Below, one piece after another: positions 25,674 through 33,005 of a DNA stretch of 64,000 bases. The notes under the pieces are model-generated. The model made no database searches and was not told the DNA's origin. It was given only the letters and a program-made list of their open reading frames with translations. A program made the translations under genes and the position numbers. The DNA is taken from positions 1 to 64,000 of the IMG/VR virus record IMGVR_UViG_3300020433_000743. One strand, given 5' to 3'. This DNA comes from a virus. Position 1 is the stretch's first letter. Every line of letters begins with the position of its first letter.

Positions 25674-26011
25674 ATCCAAAGAGATCTATCGCATGCCCAT
25701 CTCTTAACCTCACAAGAATGAAAACGATCCTGCATGTATTGTATCACTGCTTTGTAATTTGTTTTTGGATTGCATGAGAATAGATCACATCTAACAATGT
25801 CTTCCTCTGGCCATGTGTGTATGCTTATATGACTCTCTGCAAGTAATGCATAACCAGTCACACCATGTGGTTCAAACTTATGAGTATCAACCTTTAGCAC
25901 TTCTAACTTACCGATCTTTGCTGCTTCTATTAAGGTTTCTTTTACATACTCTTCATCATCTAATGGTGGAGTCATTAGACATTGTTTTAAATCAAATAAT
26001 ACGTGTTTCAT
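25670..26011 (-). CDS. speD: S-adenosylmethionine decarboxylase
   Basis: 113 residues, the short bacterial proenzyme type. Self-cleaves between E59 and S60 in LAESHISIHTWPE to form the pyruvoyl group. Makes decarboxylated SAM for spermidine synthesis; common in cyanophages. Transcription could start at a TATAAT at 26018-26023 with a weak -35 (TTGCAG), overlapping the terminator of the upstream gene. Confidence 0.95.
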   Translation of the reverse strand: MKHVLFDLKQCLMTPPLDDEEYVKETLIEAAKIGKLEVLKVDTHKFEPHGVTGYALLAESHISIHTWPEEDIVRCDLFSCNPKTNYKAVIQYMQDRFHSCEVKRWACDRSLWI

Positions 26012-26026
26012 ATGAATATTATAGCA

Positions 26027-26057
26027 GAAAAAAAAGACCCCTGCAATGCAGAGGTCT
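26027..26057 (-). terminator. Rho-independent terminator
   Basis: Stem AGACC..CTGCA paired with TGCAG..GGTCT (26035-26057) followed on the minus strand by eight T. It ends transcription of the beta-barrel gene 23 bases after its stop. Confidence 0.9.
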
Positions 26058-26079
26058 CGATTGTTAAGGTATATAGACC

Positions 26080-26439
26080 TTAGAATGTGAATCTAACACC
26101 TGCTTTAGCAGAGAAGTCAATATCATCACTAGAGTTTGTTACACCATATAGTTCACCGTAGAACTTATCGTATGTTGCACCAACGTATCCAGCTAACTCA
26201 ACGTCACCGAATTCGTCAGATGATTCTGTATGAGTAACTGTAGGGCCACCAGAAACGTACCAACCGATTCCACCAGGTGTTGTTCCTTCATAACCAACTT
26301 GTGCTTCAAGAGCACCAGATGTGTATGTTCCATCAGGATATGAACCGTTTGCTTCTAAATTCACATATGGGCCAGCAAAAGCAGCACCAGAGGCTAGAAG
26401 AGGAGCAGCAGCAAGAGCTGCGATTGAAGTTTTAAACAT
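26080..26439 (-). CDS. Small exported beta-barrel-like protein
   Basis: 119 residues. Signal peptide MFKTSIAALAAAPLLASGAAFA, cut before GPYVNLEA. The mature 97 residues alternate polar and hydrophobic residues in several strands (YVNLEANGSY, GYVGATYDKFYGELYGV) and end in GVRFTF, the C-terminal Phe typical of outer-membrane proteins. Probably inserted in the host outer membrane. It has its own unit: two promoters (26558-26565 and 26601-26629), a leader of over 100 bases and a terminator. Superinfection exclusion or permeability change are possible roles. Confidence 0.75.
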   Translation of the reverse strand: MFKTSIAALAAAPLLASGAAFAGPYVNLEANGSYPDGTYTSGALEAQVGYEGTTPGGIGWYVSGGPTVTHTESSDEFGDVELAGYVGATYDKFYGELYGVTNSSDDIDFSAKAGVRFTF

Positions 26440-26557
26440 TTGTAATTTTTAGTGTCTCGCAAGAAAAAATCCTGCGGATGTTAGATTCCCCGACATGGGA
26501 TTCTTTTTATACATCTACGCAGGGTTACGATCTTTCGAGTCCTTCGTTATGTAAAGT

Positions 26558-26565
26558 TATTTATA
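26558..26565 (-). promoter_or_regulatory. T4-type late promoter TATAAATA
   Basis: Exact TATAAATA on the minus strand, 119 bases before the beta-barrel start codon and downstream of the host-type promoter of the same gene. Confidence 0.6.
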
Positions 26566-26600
26566 CAACTGTCACACTAGTAGTGTGCCAGTTCGTGAGT

Positions 26601-26629
26601 ACTATAACACATTTAACCTTGTTAGTCAA
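26601..26629 (-). promoter_or_regulatory. Host-type promoter TTGACT-17-TATAGT
   Basis: -35 TTGACT at 26624-26629 (inside the last codons of talC), 17-base spacer, -10 TATAGT at 26601-26606. Drives the beta-barrel gene with a leader of about 150 bases that contains the 15-base dyad CACACTAGTAGTGTG. Confidence 0.7.
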
Positions 26630-27272
26630 GGCCCTCTTGAACCTTTTTCCAATCTTTATCAAACTGTGCTAGTCCTGCATCAGTAAGAACATGTTTGTAC
26701 ATTTTATGGAATACACCTGTTGGTAATGTACATACATTAGCACCATATTCAAATGCTCTACCTACATCTCTTACATTACGAATTGATGCTGCAAGTATCT
26801 CAGTATGTATATTTTGTGTGCAGTATATATTAGCAATATCTTTAATAAGGCATAGACCACCAAATGAGTTATCATCAACTCTTCCTACAAATGGTGATAC
26901 ATATTTTGCACCTGCTTTTGCTGCAAGTATGGCTTGTGCAGGTGAGAATATAAGAGTAACATTAACCTGTATAACAGGTGCTAATTGTTTACAAACCCAT
27001 AAACCTTCTGGTGTACATGGTACTTTAATAGTAGCATTTCTACCAAACTTTTGATAAAGTCTTTTTCCTTCAGCAAGCATTATTTCATCATCACCTACGA
27101 CTTCCATACTTATATCAGGAATACCATAGTCTATTAACTCTTTATATACTTCTTCTGGATCTCTACCACTCTTCATTATCAGAGAAGGATTAGTAGTGAC
27201 TCCATCAATTAAGCCAGTATCATAACCATCTTTAATTTCTTGAGTGTTTGCTGTATCTAAAAAGATTTTCAT
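26622..27272 (-). CDS. talC: Transaldolase (TalC/FSA type)
   Basis: 216 residues. MKIFLDTANTQEI start, TTNPSLI, Schiff-base K83 in ATIKVPCT and VNVTLIFSPAQA are the short transaldolase signature. In cyanophages it pushes the pentose phosphate pathway toward NADPH and ribose for DNA synthesis. Start at 27272 matches the family; a longer frame adds 11 residues. The upstream 235 bases hold a structured RNA rather than a gene. A short stem CCTTG/CAAGG spans its stop. Confidence 0.94.
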   Translation of the reverse strand: MKIFLDTANTQEIKDGYDTGLIDGVTTNPSLIMKSGRDPEEVYKELIDYGIPDISMEVVGDDEIMLAEGKRLYQKFGRNATIKVPCTPEGLWVCKQLAPVIQVNVTLIFSPAQAILAAKAGAKYVSPFVGRVDDNSFGGLCLIKDIANIYCTQNIHTEILAASIRNVRDVGRAFEYGANVCTLPTGVFHKMYKHVLTDAGLAQFDKDWKKVQEGLD

Positions 27273-27319
27273 TGTATTAGGTGTGTCGTATATTGTTACC
27301 GTCATTATATATTTTGTAG

Positions 27320-27510
27320 AAAAAAGAGGGAGGTCGGATTCCTGTATACCGACAAATAACGGGCATTACTACAGAAGTAAAATACGTTATTGCCTGAGAC
27401 CCGACTGGTAGGTCGGTTCTGACTCGCATCAGCAGCACCACCTGTGTCTCATCACCTTAACTAGCGGTTGCCAGTAAGTTTATTCAGTCACTCCCAACGT
27501 TGCGTCCAAC
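27320..27510 (-). ncRNA. Structured non-coding RNA or long talC leader
   Basis: A 190-base unit without ORF, from the promoter at 27517-27544 to a GTCGG/CCGAC hairpin and six T (27320-27353). Helices seen on the minus strand, 5' to 3': GTTG/CAAC (27499-27510), ACTGGC/GCTAGT with one G-U (27460-27475), TGAGAC/GTCTCA (27395-27451) enclosing CCGAC/GTCGG (27401-27416), AATAACG/CGTTATT (27355-27391) enclosing TTACT/AGTAA, then the last hairpin. Either an independent small RNA or a cis-regulatory leader of talC if the last hairpin is weak. I do not recognise a known family. Confidence 0.7.
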
Positions 27511-27516
27511 AAATGT

Positions 27517-27544
27517 ATTATAACACATGTAATTAATTCGTCAA
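27517..27544 (-). promoter_or_regulatory. Host-type promoter TTGACG-16-TATAAT
   Basis: -35 TTGACG at 27539-27544 overlapping the stop of the upstream gene, 16-base spacer, perfect -10 at 27517-27522. RNA would start near 27510, at the base of the first hairpin of the ncRNA. Confidence 0.75.
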
Positions 27545-27771
27545 GAGCCTTTTGATTTTGATTTTGGTTTTGCTGTTGGTTCTGGTGTTACCACTGGTGT
27601 TTGTTCTTGAAGTGTTACACCTATCTGTTGTAGATATTCTATTGCACCTAATGCTCTAAGTAATAAATCTTTCTTTGCTTGTGCTTGTGCATTCAAATTA
27701 TTAATCTCAACTTTAATCTCTTCCGCTTGTTTTAATAATTCTCTAAGATGGTTTTGCTGTTCTGTCATCAT
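27541..27771 (-). CDS. Coiled-coil protein with Pro/Lys/Ser tail, unknown
   Basis: 76 residues: residues 3-50 form a heptad-like helix (LRELLKQAEEIKVEINNLNAQAQ), followed by VTPEPTAKPKSKSKGS. Two start ATG codons lie in tandem. The promoter at 27793-27820 is upstream. It is the last minus-strand gene before the plus-strand cassette. Function unknown. Confidence 0.7.
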   Translation of the reverse strand: MMTEQQNHLRELLKQAEEIKVEINNLNAQAQAKKDLLLRALGAIEYLQQIGVTLQEQTPVVTPEPTAKPKSKSKGS

Positions 27772-27792
27772 TATGATACATTAATGTTTTTC

Positions 27793-27820
27793 ATTATATC
27801 ATATATATGGGGCTTTTCAA
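27793..27820 (-). promoter_or_regulatory. Host-type promoter TTGAAA-16-TATAAT
   Basis: -35 TTGAAA at 27815-27820, 16-base spacer, -10 TATAAT at 27793-27798, 22 bases before the start of the coiled-coil gene. It lies in the divergent region shared with the plus-strand cassette. Confidence 0.6.
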
Positions 27821-27872
27821 CTCTAGGTATTTTATCGCTAAATAAAGCCGACAAACTATCTTTACCAACAGC

Positions 27873-28442
27873 ATGAAGAAAGTTCTATCACTAATTGGAA
27901 TGGTATTGATGACGGGTGCGGTAGTAGCACCAGCAGCCAAGGCTGATATTATACATACGATCTCTGCTTCAACTCAACTTCGTGTTGATGCAGCTGCAAC
28001 AGATGCAACAAGAATTGGATCCTCATATACTGTACAAGGTACAAATATTACCGCAGGTACAATGGGTGGTCTTTCTGCACAAACTGGTACAGCAGCAGCA
28101 GGACATACTGATGGTGTCTATACAGTTACAACAGCAGGTGATGCATTCAGCTTAAGTGAGTCATTCACAGCTGGCGATGCAGTAAATACTATCGGTTCTG
28201 GTGTTGACGTAACTGCACATACATACACTGCTGAAGTAACAGGTGATAATGCTGCTCCTGCGATTAACTCATACGGAACAATTATGGACTTACCTGCATT
28301 TGGTAATACTGTAACAACATCAGGTGGTCACGCTGGAAGTCTAGCTGGTACTATTGCAACAGACGGTGCTATCGGTCTAACAGCAGGTGGTGCTGGAACC
28401 ACAGCCACTGGCCAAGTAGTTACTACATTGACCATAAACTAA
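27873..28442 (+). CDS. Secreted Thr/Gly-rich protein, unknown
   Basis: 189 residues. Signal peptide MKKVLSLIGMVLMTGAVVAPAAKA, then a low-complexity beta-rich protein full of Thr, Ala and Gly without Cys. Contains SSYTVQGTNI, echoed in the next gene as YQYVITGTNI. First gene of a four-gene plus-strand cassette in an otherwise minus-strand region. Composition suggests an extracellular fibre or adhesin-like protein; no family recognised. Confidence 0.75.
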   Translation: MKKVLSLIGMVLMTGAVVAPAAKADIIHTISASTQLRVDAAATDATRIGSSYTVQGTNITAGTMGGLSAQTGTAAAGHTDGVYTVTTAGDAFSLSESFTAGDAVNTIGSGVDVTAHTYTAEVTGDNAAPAINSYGTIMDLPAFGNTVTTSGGHAGSLAGTIATDGAIGLTAGGAGTTATGQVVTTLTIN

Positions 28443-28450
28443 GATGAGAA

Positions 28451-28894
28451 ATGAAACGGTTATTTGTCCTAACTGCGGTTGCAACTGTCCTTGCGAGTGC
28501 GAGGACTGCGGTTGCTGTGCCCGTAGTGCCTAATTTTACACAGGGCTCGATGCAATCAACGACGGAAACAACGTCTACGGTGACCGAGACCATAAATTCG
28601 ATAGACTATAATACAGGCTATCAATATGTGATAACAGGGACAAACATACAGCACGATGGAGATACTCTATCGGCACCTTCCGTAACAAATGGAACTAATA
28701 CTATACAGGGAGTGACTTCAACATGGACTGGAATGGATCTAAACAACAAACCAAACTTTTCAATCGTAAATCCAGCAGGTTCCTTTCAATACAGCGAAAG
28801 TTACATGGGGCCTGGCCTTGCGACGCAAACAATCATCCAGAGAACTACAACAATAGAAAGCGTCACAAGCACACAATCAACATTCAGCCAGTAG
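28451..28894 (+). CDS. Secreted Ser/Thr-rich protein, unknown
   Basis: 147 residues. Signal peptide MKRLFVLTAVATVLASARTAVA, then a repetitive Ser/Thr/Gln-rich chain with YQYVITGTNI, matching the motif of the previous protein, so the two may be distant paralogues. Ends TQSTFSQ. Eight bases separate it from the previous gene. Probably exported and beta-structured. Confidence 0.75.
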   Translation: MKRLFVLTAVATVLASARTAVAVPVVPNFTQGSMQSTTETTSTVTETINSIDYNTGYQYVITGTNIQHDGDTLSAPSVTNGTNTIQGVTSTWTGMDLNNKPNFSIVNPAGSFQYSESYMGPGLATQTIIQRTTTIESVTSTQSTFSQ

Positions 28895-29637
28895 CCAAAA
28901 AACTTGCCCTATTAGTTTTAAGTGCACTTACATGTACCCCTTCCTACGCAACTGATGTGGGAGGGGTTTCTGCTACCGCAAATCCAATAGCAAATTCCTC
29001 TGGCTCGGTTACGAATCAAGCCATACAAGTTTTGCAGGGCCCATACATAACTAATCAATATGGAAATGGTATTGCATGTCAAGGGCCTACCATGAATATC
29101 ACACCATACGTCAACGGAACGGGAAGTTTCAAGAGGCCATTTGAACGATATTATCAAGATCCAGTGTACAACAACGCAGATAATGACGATGACAATATAC
29201 CCGACAATCCTGGCGAGATCCTTTATTATATTCCTACAAGAACTGGACAGACAGAAAATTATAATCTCTCCGTAGGTCTCTCTGCTACATGGTCAAGACC
29301 ATTAGATAAAGAACTACAGAAACAATGTAAAGATGCAGCAGCAGCAAACATTGCATTAATGAATCAGGCAACTGCAAATAAAAGATTAGACTTTGAGATA
29401 GCTCGTTTGAAAAACTGTGGTGAATTAATGAAGGCTGGTATCATGTTCCATCCGAAATCACCTTATGCATCTGTATGTGCTGATGTAGTATTAGTAAATC
29501 CACCAGGTGTTGTAGCACCACATCAACATGATATTCCACCAGTTGATTATAAAGTTGAACTTGAAGAACCAAAAGAAGTATCATATGGTGATGCATCTGT
29601 ATTAAACCCAATGAGCATTGGTAACACACCAGAATGA
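28876..29637 (+). CDS. Secreted protein with apparent ATC/ATT start, unknown
   Basis: About 253 residues. A clear signal peptide (VAKKLALLVLSALTCTPSYA) begins about 4 codons after an in-frame ATC (28876) or 2 after ATT (28882), with no ATG, GTG or TTG nearer than 28723, deep inside the previous gene. Either a rare start codon is used, helped by coupling to the previous stop at 28894, or translation starts far upstream. The mature part has six Cys, an acidic loop DNDDDNIPDNPGE and a Pro-rich C-terminus. Exported, unknown role. Confidence 0.65.
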   Translation: MNIQPVAKKLALLVLSALTCTPSYATDVGGVSATANPIANSSGSVTNQAIQVLQGPYITNQYGNGIACQGPTMNITPYVNGTGSFKRPFERYYQDPVYNNADNDDDNIPDNPGEILYYIPTRTGQTENYNLSVGLSATWSRPLDKELQKQCKDAAAANIALMNQATANKRLDFEIARLKNCGELMKAGIMFHPKSPYASVCADVVLVNPPGVVAPHQHDIPPVDYKVELEEPKEVSYGDASVLNPMSIGNTPE

Positions 29638-30389
29638 CTATACCATATATTAAAGTAGAAGATCCTAGAATATTCACTCATCCAATTTCGAATATTGGAA
29701 TCTATCGTTTACCGCAATTAAACTTATGGAATATACATCCTCCAATAACAGTTAAACTTGGTTTCCCTATTGTAGAATTACCAGGTTGTGTAGAGTTTCA
29801 TCCTGATGATCAAAACAAAGTAACTAAATTACCTTTTGATAAGAACCTTGTAAATGATGATCCTAAAGGTGCACAAACAGCCTGTCCTAATGGTCAATAT
29901 CCAACGTATAATGCAATTAATTATGAACCAGAACAAAGACTACCTACATTAATTACTGAGGTACCACCAGTAGCTCCACCACCTCCACCAGAAGTACCAG
30001 ATACAGGAGATGTAGTTCCTCCATTAAAATGCCCTGGCCCAGGCCAACTAAGAGTTGGTGATACTACTCAGTCTGGTGATGAGAAAGTAATTGGTCATGA
30101 ACTAAGTCCAGATGGTAAAACCTGTGTAACATTGTATGAGCCAACGTCTCAACTAGAGAAGTATCTTCCATCATTAAATCAAGCATCAAGTGTTACGGTA
30201 CTAGCAATCGCAGCTACAGCAGGTGCAGCAGCAACTCCATTGCTTATAAGAATTATAAAACCTGCAATCAAAAAATTATGGACAACTATACAAAAGAAAT
30301 TAGGTAAAAAAGTAAGAAGACCTTCTCTCTCAGAAAGACGGACAAATAAGTACCGTGAGAAAAAAGGCCTTCCACCACTTAAAATTTAG
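29634..30389 (+). CDS. Proline-rich protein with C-terminal membrane helix
   Basis: 251 residues. No signal peptide; four Cys in the N-terminal half, a polyproline hinge near 118 (PPVAPPPPPEVPD), and one membrane helix near 185-207 (VTVLAIAATAGAAATPLLI) followed by a basic cytoplasmic tail. ATG overlaps the previous stop (ATGA). With the three secreted proteins before it, it could be the membrane anchor of an exported assembly. Ends 4 bases into the convergent gene. Confidence 0.7.
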   Translation: MTIPYIKVEDPRIFTHPISNIGIYRLPQLNLWNIHPPITVKLGFPIVELPGCVEFHPDDQNKVTKLPFDKNLVNDDPKGAQTACPNGQYPTYNAINYEPEQRLPTLITEVPPVAPPPPPEVPDTGDVVPPLKCPGPGQLRVGDTTQSGDEKVIGHELSPDGKTCVTLYEPTSQLEKYLPSLNQASSVTVLAIAATAGAAATPLLIRIIKPAIKKLWTTIQKKLGKKVRRPSLSERRTNKYREKKGLPPLKI

Positions 30390-30829
30390 TTATAATCACA
30401 CTCATCAATACTACCCATACAGTCTGCCTCATCAATAATTTCCATACATTCTCCTACCATCTCAAAGTCTGGTAAATACTCACGACACCTATAAAGGTTG
30501 TAAAGACTTCCTGTTCTACGAAAGTACCATCCATGTATAGGTTGGACATAGTTCATACTTATATGATTATAGAAAGGATCCCAAAGTTCCTTTTCAATTA
30601 TATCTTCTGCTATAAAATTTTGATACCGATTATCAAACTCTTCCTGACATTCCTCTCTGGTTCCTAAACCTTTGTCTGCTAAATTTCTACAAGCAATTAA
30701 GGCATCAGCATCATCCAACTTTTTATTCCACCATGCAGAATAATGATCGGTTATACCATTCACTATAAGTAAAGGCATTGCAAAAGTCAATGTGAAATTT
30801 ACATATGCCTTCTTAAGTTTAGCCAGCAT
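30386..30829 (-). CDS. Unrecognised protein with N-terminal hydrophobic segment
   Basis: 147 residues, starts MLAKLKKAYVNFTLTFAMPLLIVNGI (possible membrane anchor), Tyr/Asp-rich, six Cys in total and an acidic C-terminus. Overlaps the nuclease gene upstream by 11 bases. Confidence 0.65.
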   Translation of the reverse strand: MLAKLKKAYVNFTLTFAMPLLIVNGITDHYSAWWNKKLDDADALIACRNLADKGLGTREECQEEFDNRYQNFIAEDIIEKELWDPFYNHISMNYVQPIHGWYFRRTGSLYNLYRCREYLPDFEMVGECMEIIDEADCMGSIDECDYN

Positions 30830-31283
30830 TTAACGTACCAAATGATCTACGAATCTCTCTGAGTTCCTCAAAGTTTTTATTCTTCGTACCACCATCATAT
30901 TCCCAAGCATATCCTTGCTTGATCATTTCCTCATTAAGTGACACATCCCCATCCCCGATATATAACCACCCCAAAAGACGACCATATTTGCCGATGCCAC
31001 CACTAAGTTCAGTCCTAATAGTAAGCTCGTCGTCACCAGTAATGGCTTGACCCAGTTTCTCTTTGAGCCAGTTTGTTGCGTCGATTCCAAGTGCTTTCTC
31101 CTCTAAGTCACGGGTACGTTTCTCAGGAGTATCAATCCCAGCTACGCGAACCCTTTCTTTTTTGTATAGATCAAATCCAAGATCTATTGTAACATCAATT
31201 GTGTCACCGTCAACTACTTTGTTAATCTTCGTTACTCGGAAGTTGTAACAACTCTTCCGACTTGGGGGTATCATTGCTCCCAT
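30819..31283 (-). CDS. Staphylococcal nuclease-like endonuclease
   Basis: 154 residues. VVDGDTIDVTI, RVRVAGIDTPE and GKYGRLLGWLY are the SNase-fold motifs (Asp pair, Arg, Glu, Arg). Ca2+-dependent cleavage of DNA or RNA, possibly host DNA salvage. The ATG at 31283 is preceded by GGAG with 7-base spacing and is preferred over ATG at 31274 and a TTG further out. The N-terminus overlaps the lipoprotein gene by about 60 bases. Confidence 0.85.
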   Translation of the reverse strand: MGAMIPPSRKSCYNFRVTKINKVVDGDTIDVTIDLGFDLYKKERVRVAGIDTPEKRTRDLEEKALGIDATNWLKEKLGQAITGDDELTIRTELSGGIGKYGRLLGWLYIGDGDVSLNEEMIKQGYAWEYDGGTKNKNFEELREIRRSFGTLNAG

Positions 31284-31479
31284 TTTCAAACTCCATTAGT
31301 GCATTATTTATCATGGAATCAATATCAAGATTTTTTTCTGTTACTCTATATCCTTCTGCATAATCTATTATCCTGTACAGCAATTCTTCTTCAACTTCTA
31401 AAGCATGTGCAGGAGGATCTGTAATTGGTGCTGTGCAACCAACTAATATTAACGGTAGCAATAAAAATTTAATCATCAT
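31222..31479 (-). CDS. Small lipoprotein, unknown
   Basis: 85 residues (or 84 from the second ATG). MMIKFLLLPLILVGC is a lipoprotein signal with lipobox LVGC, so the mature protein is a lipid-anchored periplasmic helix-rich polypeptide of about 70 residues. Phage lipoproteins often block superinfection or form spanins; here the neighbour is a nuclease and a tiny membrane peptide, which would fit a spanin pair only weakly. Confidence 0.7.
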   Translation of the reverse strand: MMIKFLLLPLILVGCTAPITDPPAHALEVEEELLYRIIDYAEGYRVTEKNLDIDSMINNALMEFENGSNDTPKSEELLQLPSNED

Positions 31480-31564
31480 AAGTTAGTATAGCATAGATTA
31501 CAAAAGAAACTGCAACTAGCAATATAAACACCATAATATTTACACTATGAACTACTGTAACCAC
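31469..31564 (-). CDS. 31-residue membrane peptide (GTG start)
   Basis: Starts at a GTG overlapping the stop of the upstream gene (TAGTG) and is one hydrophobic helix (VFILLVAVSFVIYAILTY). It overlaps the lipoprotein start by 11 bases. The tight coupling on both sides argues for translation. Confidence 0.5.
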   Translation of the reverse strand: MVTVVHSVNIMVFILLVAVSFVIYAILTYDD

Positions 31565-31863
31565 TAATCTCTCTGTCGCCAATCATCACTACGTTCTTGA
31601 TGAAACCAATCTACTATCTCATCTGGTGAACCAAAACCCCTTTTATGATTACTTGAATCGGGGTCTCCTATGTTCAAGTTATTCAGAAAAGAATCGTTCG
31701 GATTTGTTGCTTGTCTTCTTGCTTGTTTTAACATACCTCTTGCACTCGTATTTGCTTTTGATAATTTTTGTGCCCAGATCATATCATCTATACTTACTTC
31801 TGTTCCAGCTGCAATAGATTTGCAGATGCCCTCTAACCGAAGGCGGTATGCGGTTGATAACAT
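31564..31863 (-). CDS. Small soluble protein, unknown
   Basis: 99 residues, begins MLSTAYRLRLEGICKSIAAG, helical N-terminal 60 residues and polar C-terminus. A 19-base palindrome (31866-31884) lies directly before the ATG. No family recognised. Confidence 0.7.
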   Translation of the reverse strand: MLSTAYRLRLEGICKSIAAGTEVSIDDMIWAQKLSKANTSARGMLKQARRQATNPNDSFLNNLNIGDPDSSNHKRGFGSPDEIVDWFHQERSDDWRQRD

Positions 31864-31865
31864 TT

Positions 31866-31884
31866 ATTAATACGTAGTATTAAT
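31866..31884. repeat. Palindrome directly upstream of a start codon
   Basis: ATTAATAC-GTA-GTATTAAT: 8-bp perfect arms with a 3-base centre, ending 2 bases before the ATG at 31863. Would fold over the ribosome-binding region or serve as a protein site. Confidence 0.6.
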
Positions 31885-31928
31885 ATAATTTATACGTTTA
31901 ACAATCTATTCACATTAGTGTGTAAGTA

Positions 31929-32042
31929 CTATAACATTCCGACTAATATTAGTCCAAAAGCAACAAACACCATAACCCCCATAGAGATTACAGTGTTATA
32001 AAACCATCTTGGTATTTTGTCTACTTTGTCGATGTCATCCAA
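31929..32042 (-). CDS. 37-residue membrane protein downstream of ndhI (TTG start)
   Basis: Starts at a TTG inside the end of ndhI, 8 bases after AGAGG, a good Shine-Dalgarno. Acidic-basic N-terminus ([16 protein letters not shown]) and one membrane helix ([15 protein letters not shown]). Small single-helix proteins are normal NDH-1 subunits in cyanobacteria, so it is a candidate NDH-1 or thylakoid subunit; identity not shown. Confidence 0.55.
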   Translation of the reverse strand: MDDIDKVDKIPRWFYNTVISMGVMVFVAFGLILVGML

Positions 32043-32602
32043 TCGAGTACCTCTGATGGAAGTTTACCGACTCTAGGGTCAGAGTCCTTGACGTTGTGAG
32101 GATCCATCTCACCCTTGGGTAGATAAGTAAGTTCACGCAATGCTCTAACTGAGGGATCAGTTGTAACATTAGTGGGAAGTCGTCCAAGAGCGACATTATC
32201 ATAGTTAAGTTGATGCCTGTCGTAAACAGATAGTTCATACTCCTCCGTCATTGATAAACAATTCGTTGGACAGTATTCTACACAATTTCCACAGAAAATG
32301 CAAGCACCAAAGTCAATAGAATAATTACGTAACTCTTTTTTCTTTGTCTGTTTATTCATCACCCAGTCAACGACTGGTAGATTTATAGGGCATACTCTTA
32401 CGCATACCTCACAAGCAATACACTTATCAAACTCATAGTGTATGCGTCCTCTATATCTTTCGGAAGGAATTAATTTTTCATAAGGGTATTGGACTGTTAC
32501 TGGCCTTCTCCCCATGTGTGAGAGAGTTACAGAAAATCCATCAAACAAATACTTTGCTGCGTTCTTAATTTCTTTTAGATAATCAAGGACTCCTTTAATC
32601 AT
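32021..32602 (-). CDS. ndhI: NAD(P)H-quinone oxidoreductase subunit I
   Basis: 193 residues, full length for cyanobacterial Ndh[21 protein letters not shown] and two ferredoxin motifs, C61-x2-C64-x2-C67-x3-C71P and C101-x2-C104-x2-C107-x3-C111P, bind two [4Fe-4S] clusters. NdhI takes electrons from ferredoxin in the NDH-1 complex of cyclic electron flow. A phage copy would replace or add a short-lived subunit. Its ATG overlaps the stop of a 30-residue membrane ORF (ATGA) and its end overlaps another one. Confidence 0.96.
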   Translation of the reverse strand: MIKGVLDYLKEIKNAAKYLFDGFSVTLSHMGRRPVTVQYPYEKLIPSERYRGRIHYEFDKCIACEVCVRVCPINLPVVDWVMNKQTKKKELRNYSIDFGACIFCGNCVEYCPTNCLSMTEEYELSVYDRHQLNYDNVALGRLPTNVTTDPSVRALRELTYLPKGEMDPHNVKDSDPRVGKLPSEVLDWMTSTK

Positions 32603-32691
32603 ATTACGTATGCGTGATTAATCGAAACTATAAGTGCGATTGCAATAGTTCCAAAAATTATTGTTGCTGATCTGATTGGTAAGTTTTTCAT
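32599..32691 (-). CDS. 30-residue membrane protein upstream of ndhI
   Basis: [14 protein letters not shown] followed by one hydrophobic helix. Its TGA overlaps the ndhI ATG, and its own ATG abuts the upstream stop. Coupling to ndhI and the single-helix form suggest a small subunit of the same complex; the family was not recognised. Confidence 0.55.
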   Translation of the reverse strand: MKNLPIRSATIIFGTIAIALIVSINHAYVI

Positions 32692-32922
32692 TTAACATCC
32701 GAAGGGTATACCACAGGATCTAAGATAAAAGTATTTATCAACCTGTGTTGGAACAAAATTGCAATAATCTATAAAAGAAGGATGTGCCTTTAGATAAGGT
32801 ACATCCTCTTTACTGTGTTCTATTGCTGAGTATGCATCATCTGCGTATTCGCAGATTTCGTGATGGTGTTCTTCTGCGTCGTGGTATCCGACGGTATAGT
32901 GCTTTTGCTGAGTAAAGGGCAT
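32692..32922 (-). CDS. His/Tyr-rich small protein, unknown
   Basis: 76 residues. YHDAEEHHHEICEY in the first half, then a Tyr/Phe-rich C-terminus ending CGIPFGC. Four Cys and a His cluster suggest metal binding. First gene of the ndhI group, after the promoter at 32954-32981. Confidence 0.7.
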   Translation of the reverse strand: MPFTQQKHYTVGYHDAEEHHHEICEYADDAYSAIEHSKEDVPYLKAHPSFIDYCNFVPTQVDKYFYLRSCGIPFGC

Positions 32923-32948
32923 GATCTTTCAATCCTGTACTACGATAT

Positions 32949-32981
32949 TATTTATTATACCATATAAGTATTTTTACGCAA
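32949..32981 (-). promoter_or_regulatory. Promoter of the ndhI group; overlapping -10 and late box
   Basis: -35 TTGCGT at 32976-32981, 16-base spacer, -10 TATAAT at 32954-32959. The -10 runs into AATAAATA (32949-32956), an NATAAATA late box, giving the composite TATAATAAATA. The same composite occurs at 33523 and 33724. Confidence 0.55.
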
Positions 32982-33005
32982 CTGTGTGTGGACTCACGGA
33001 CAGTG

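Noticed and set aside
27306-27540. tRNA or tmRNA in the gap before talC
   Set aside because: No cloverleaf with a T-loop or acceptor CCA could be drawn; the helices form a different pattern.
27836-27847. GCTAAATAAAGC as a late promoter of the plus-strand cassette
   Set aside because: Two mismatches to TATAAATA and no supporting -35; AT-rich chance cannot be excluded.
28451-29637. Frameshift fusion of the second and third plus-strand genes
   Set aside because: The third gene has its own signal peptide right at the junction, and no slippery sequence is evident; separate genes explain it better.
31222-31564. Lipoprotein and 31-residue peptide as a spanin pair
   Set aside because: The membrane peptide lacks a periplasmic domain, so it cannot serve as an inner-membrane spanin.
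31929-32691. Naming the ndhI-flanking micro-ORFs NdhP or NdhQ
   Set aside because: Size and topology fit but I see no residue that proves family membership.
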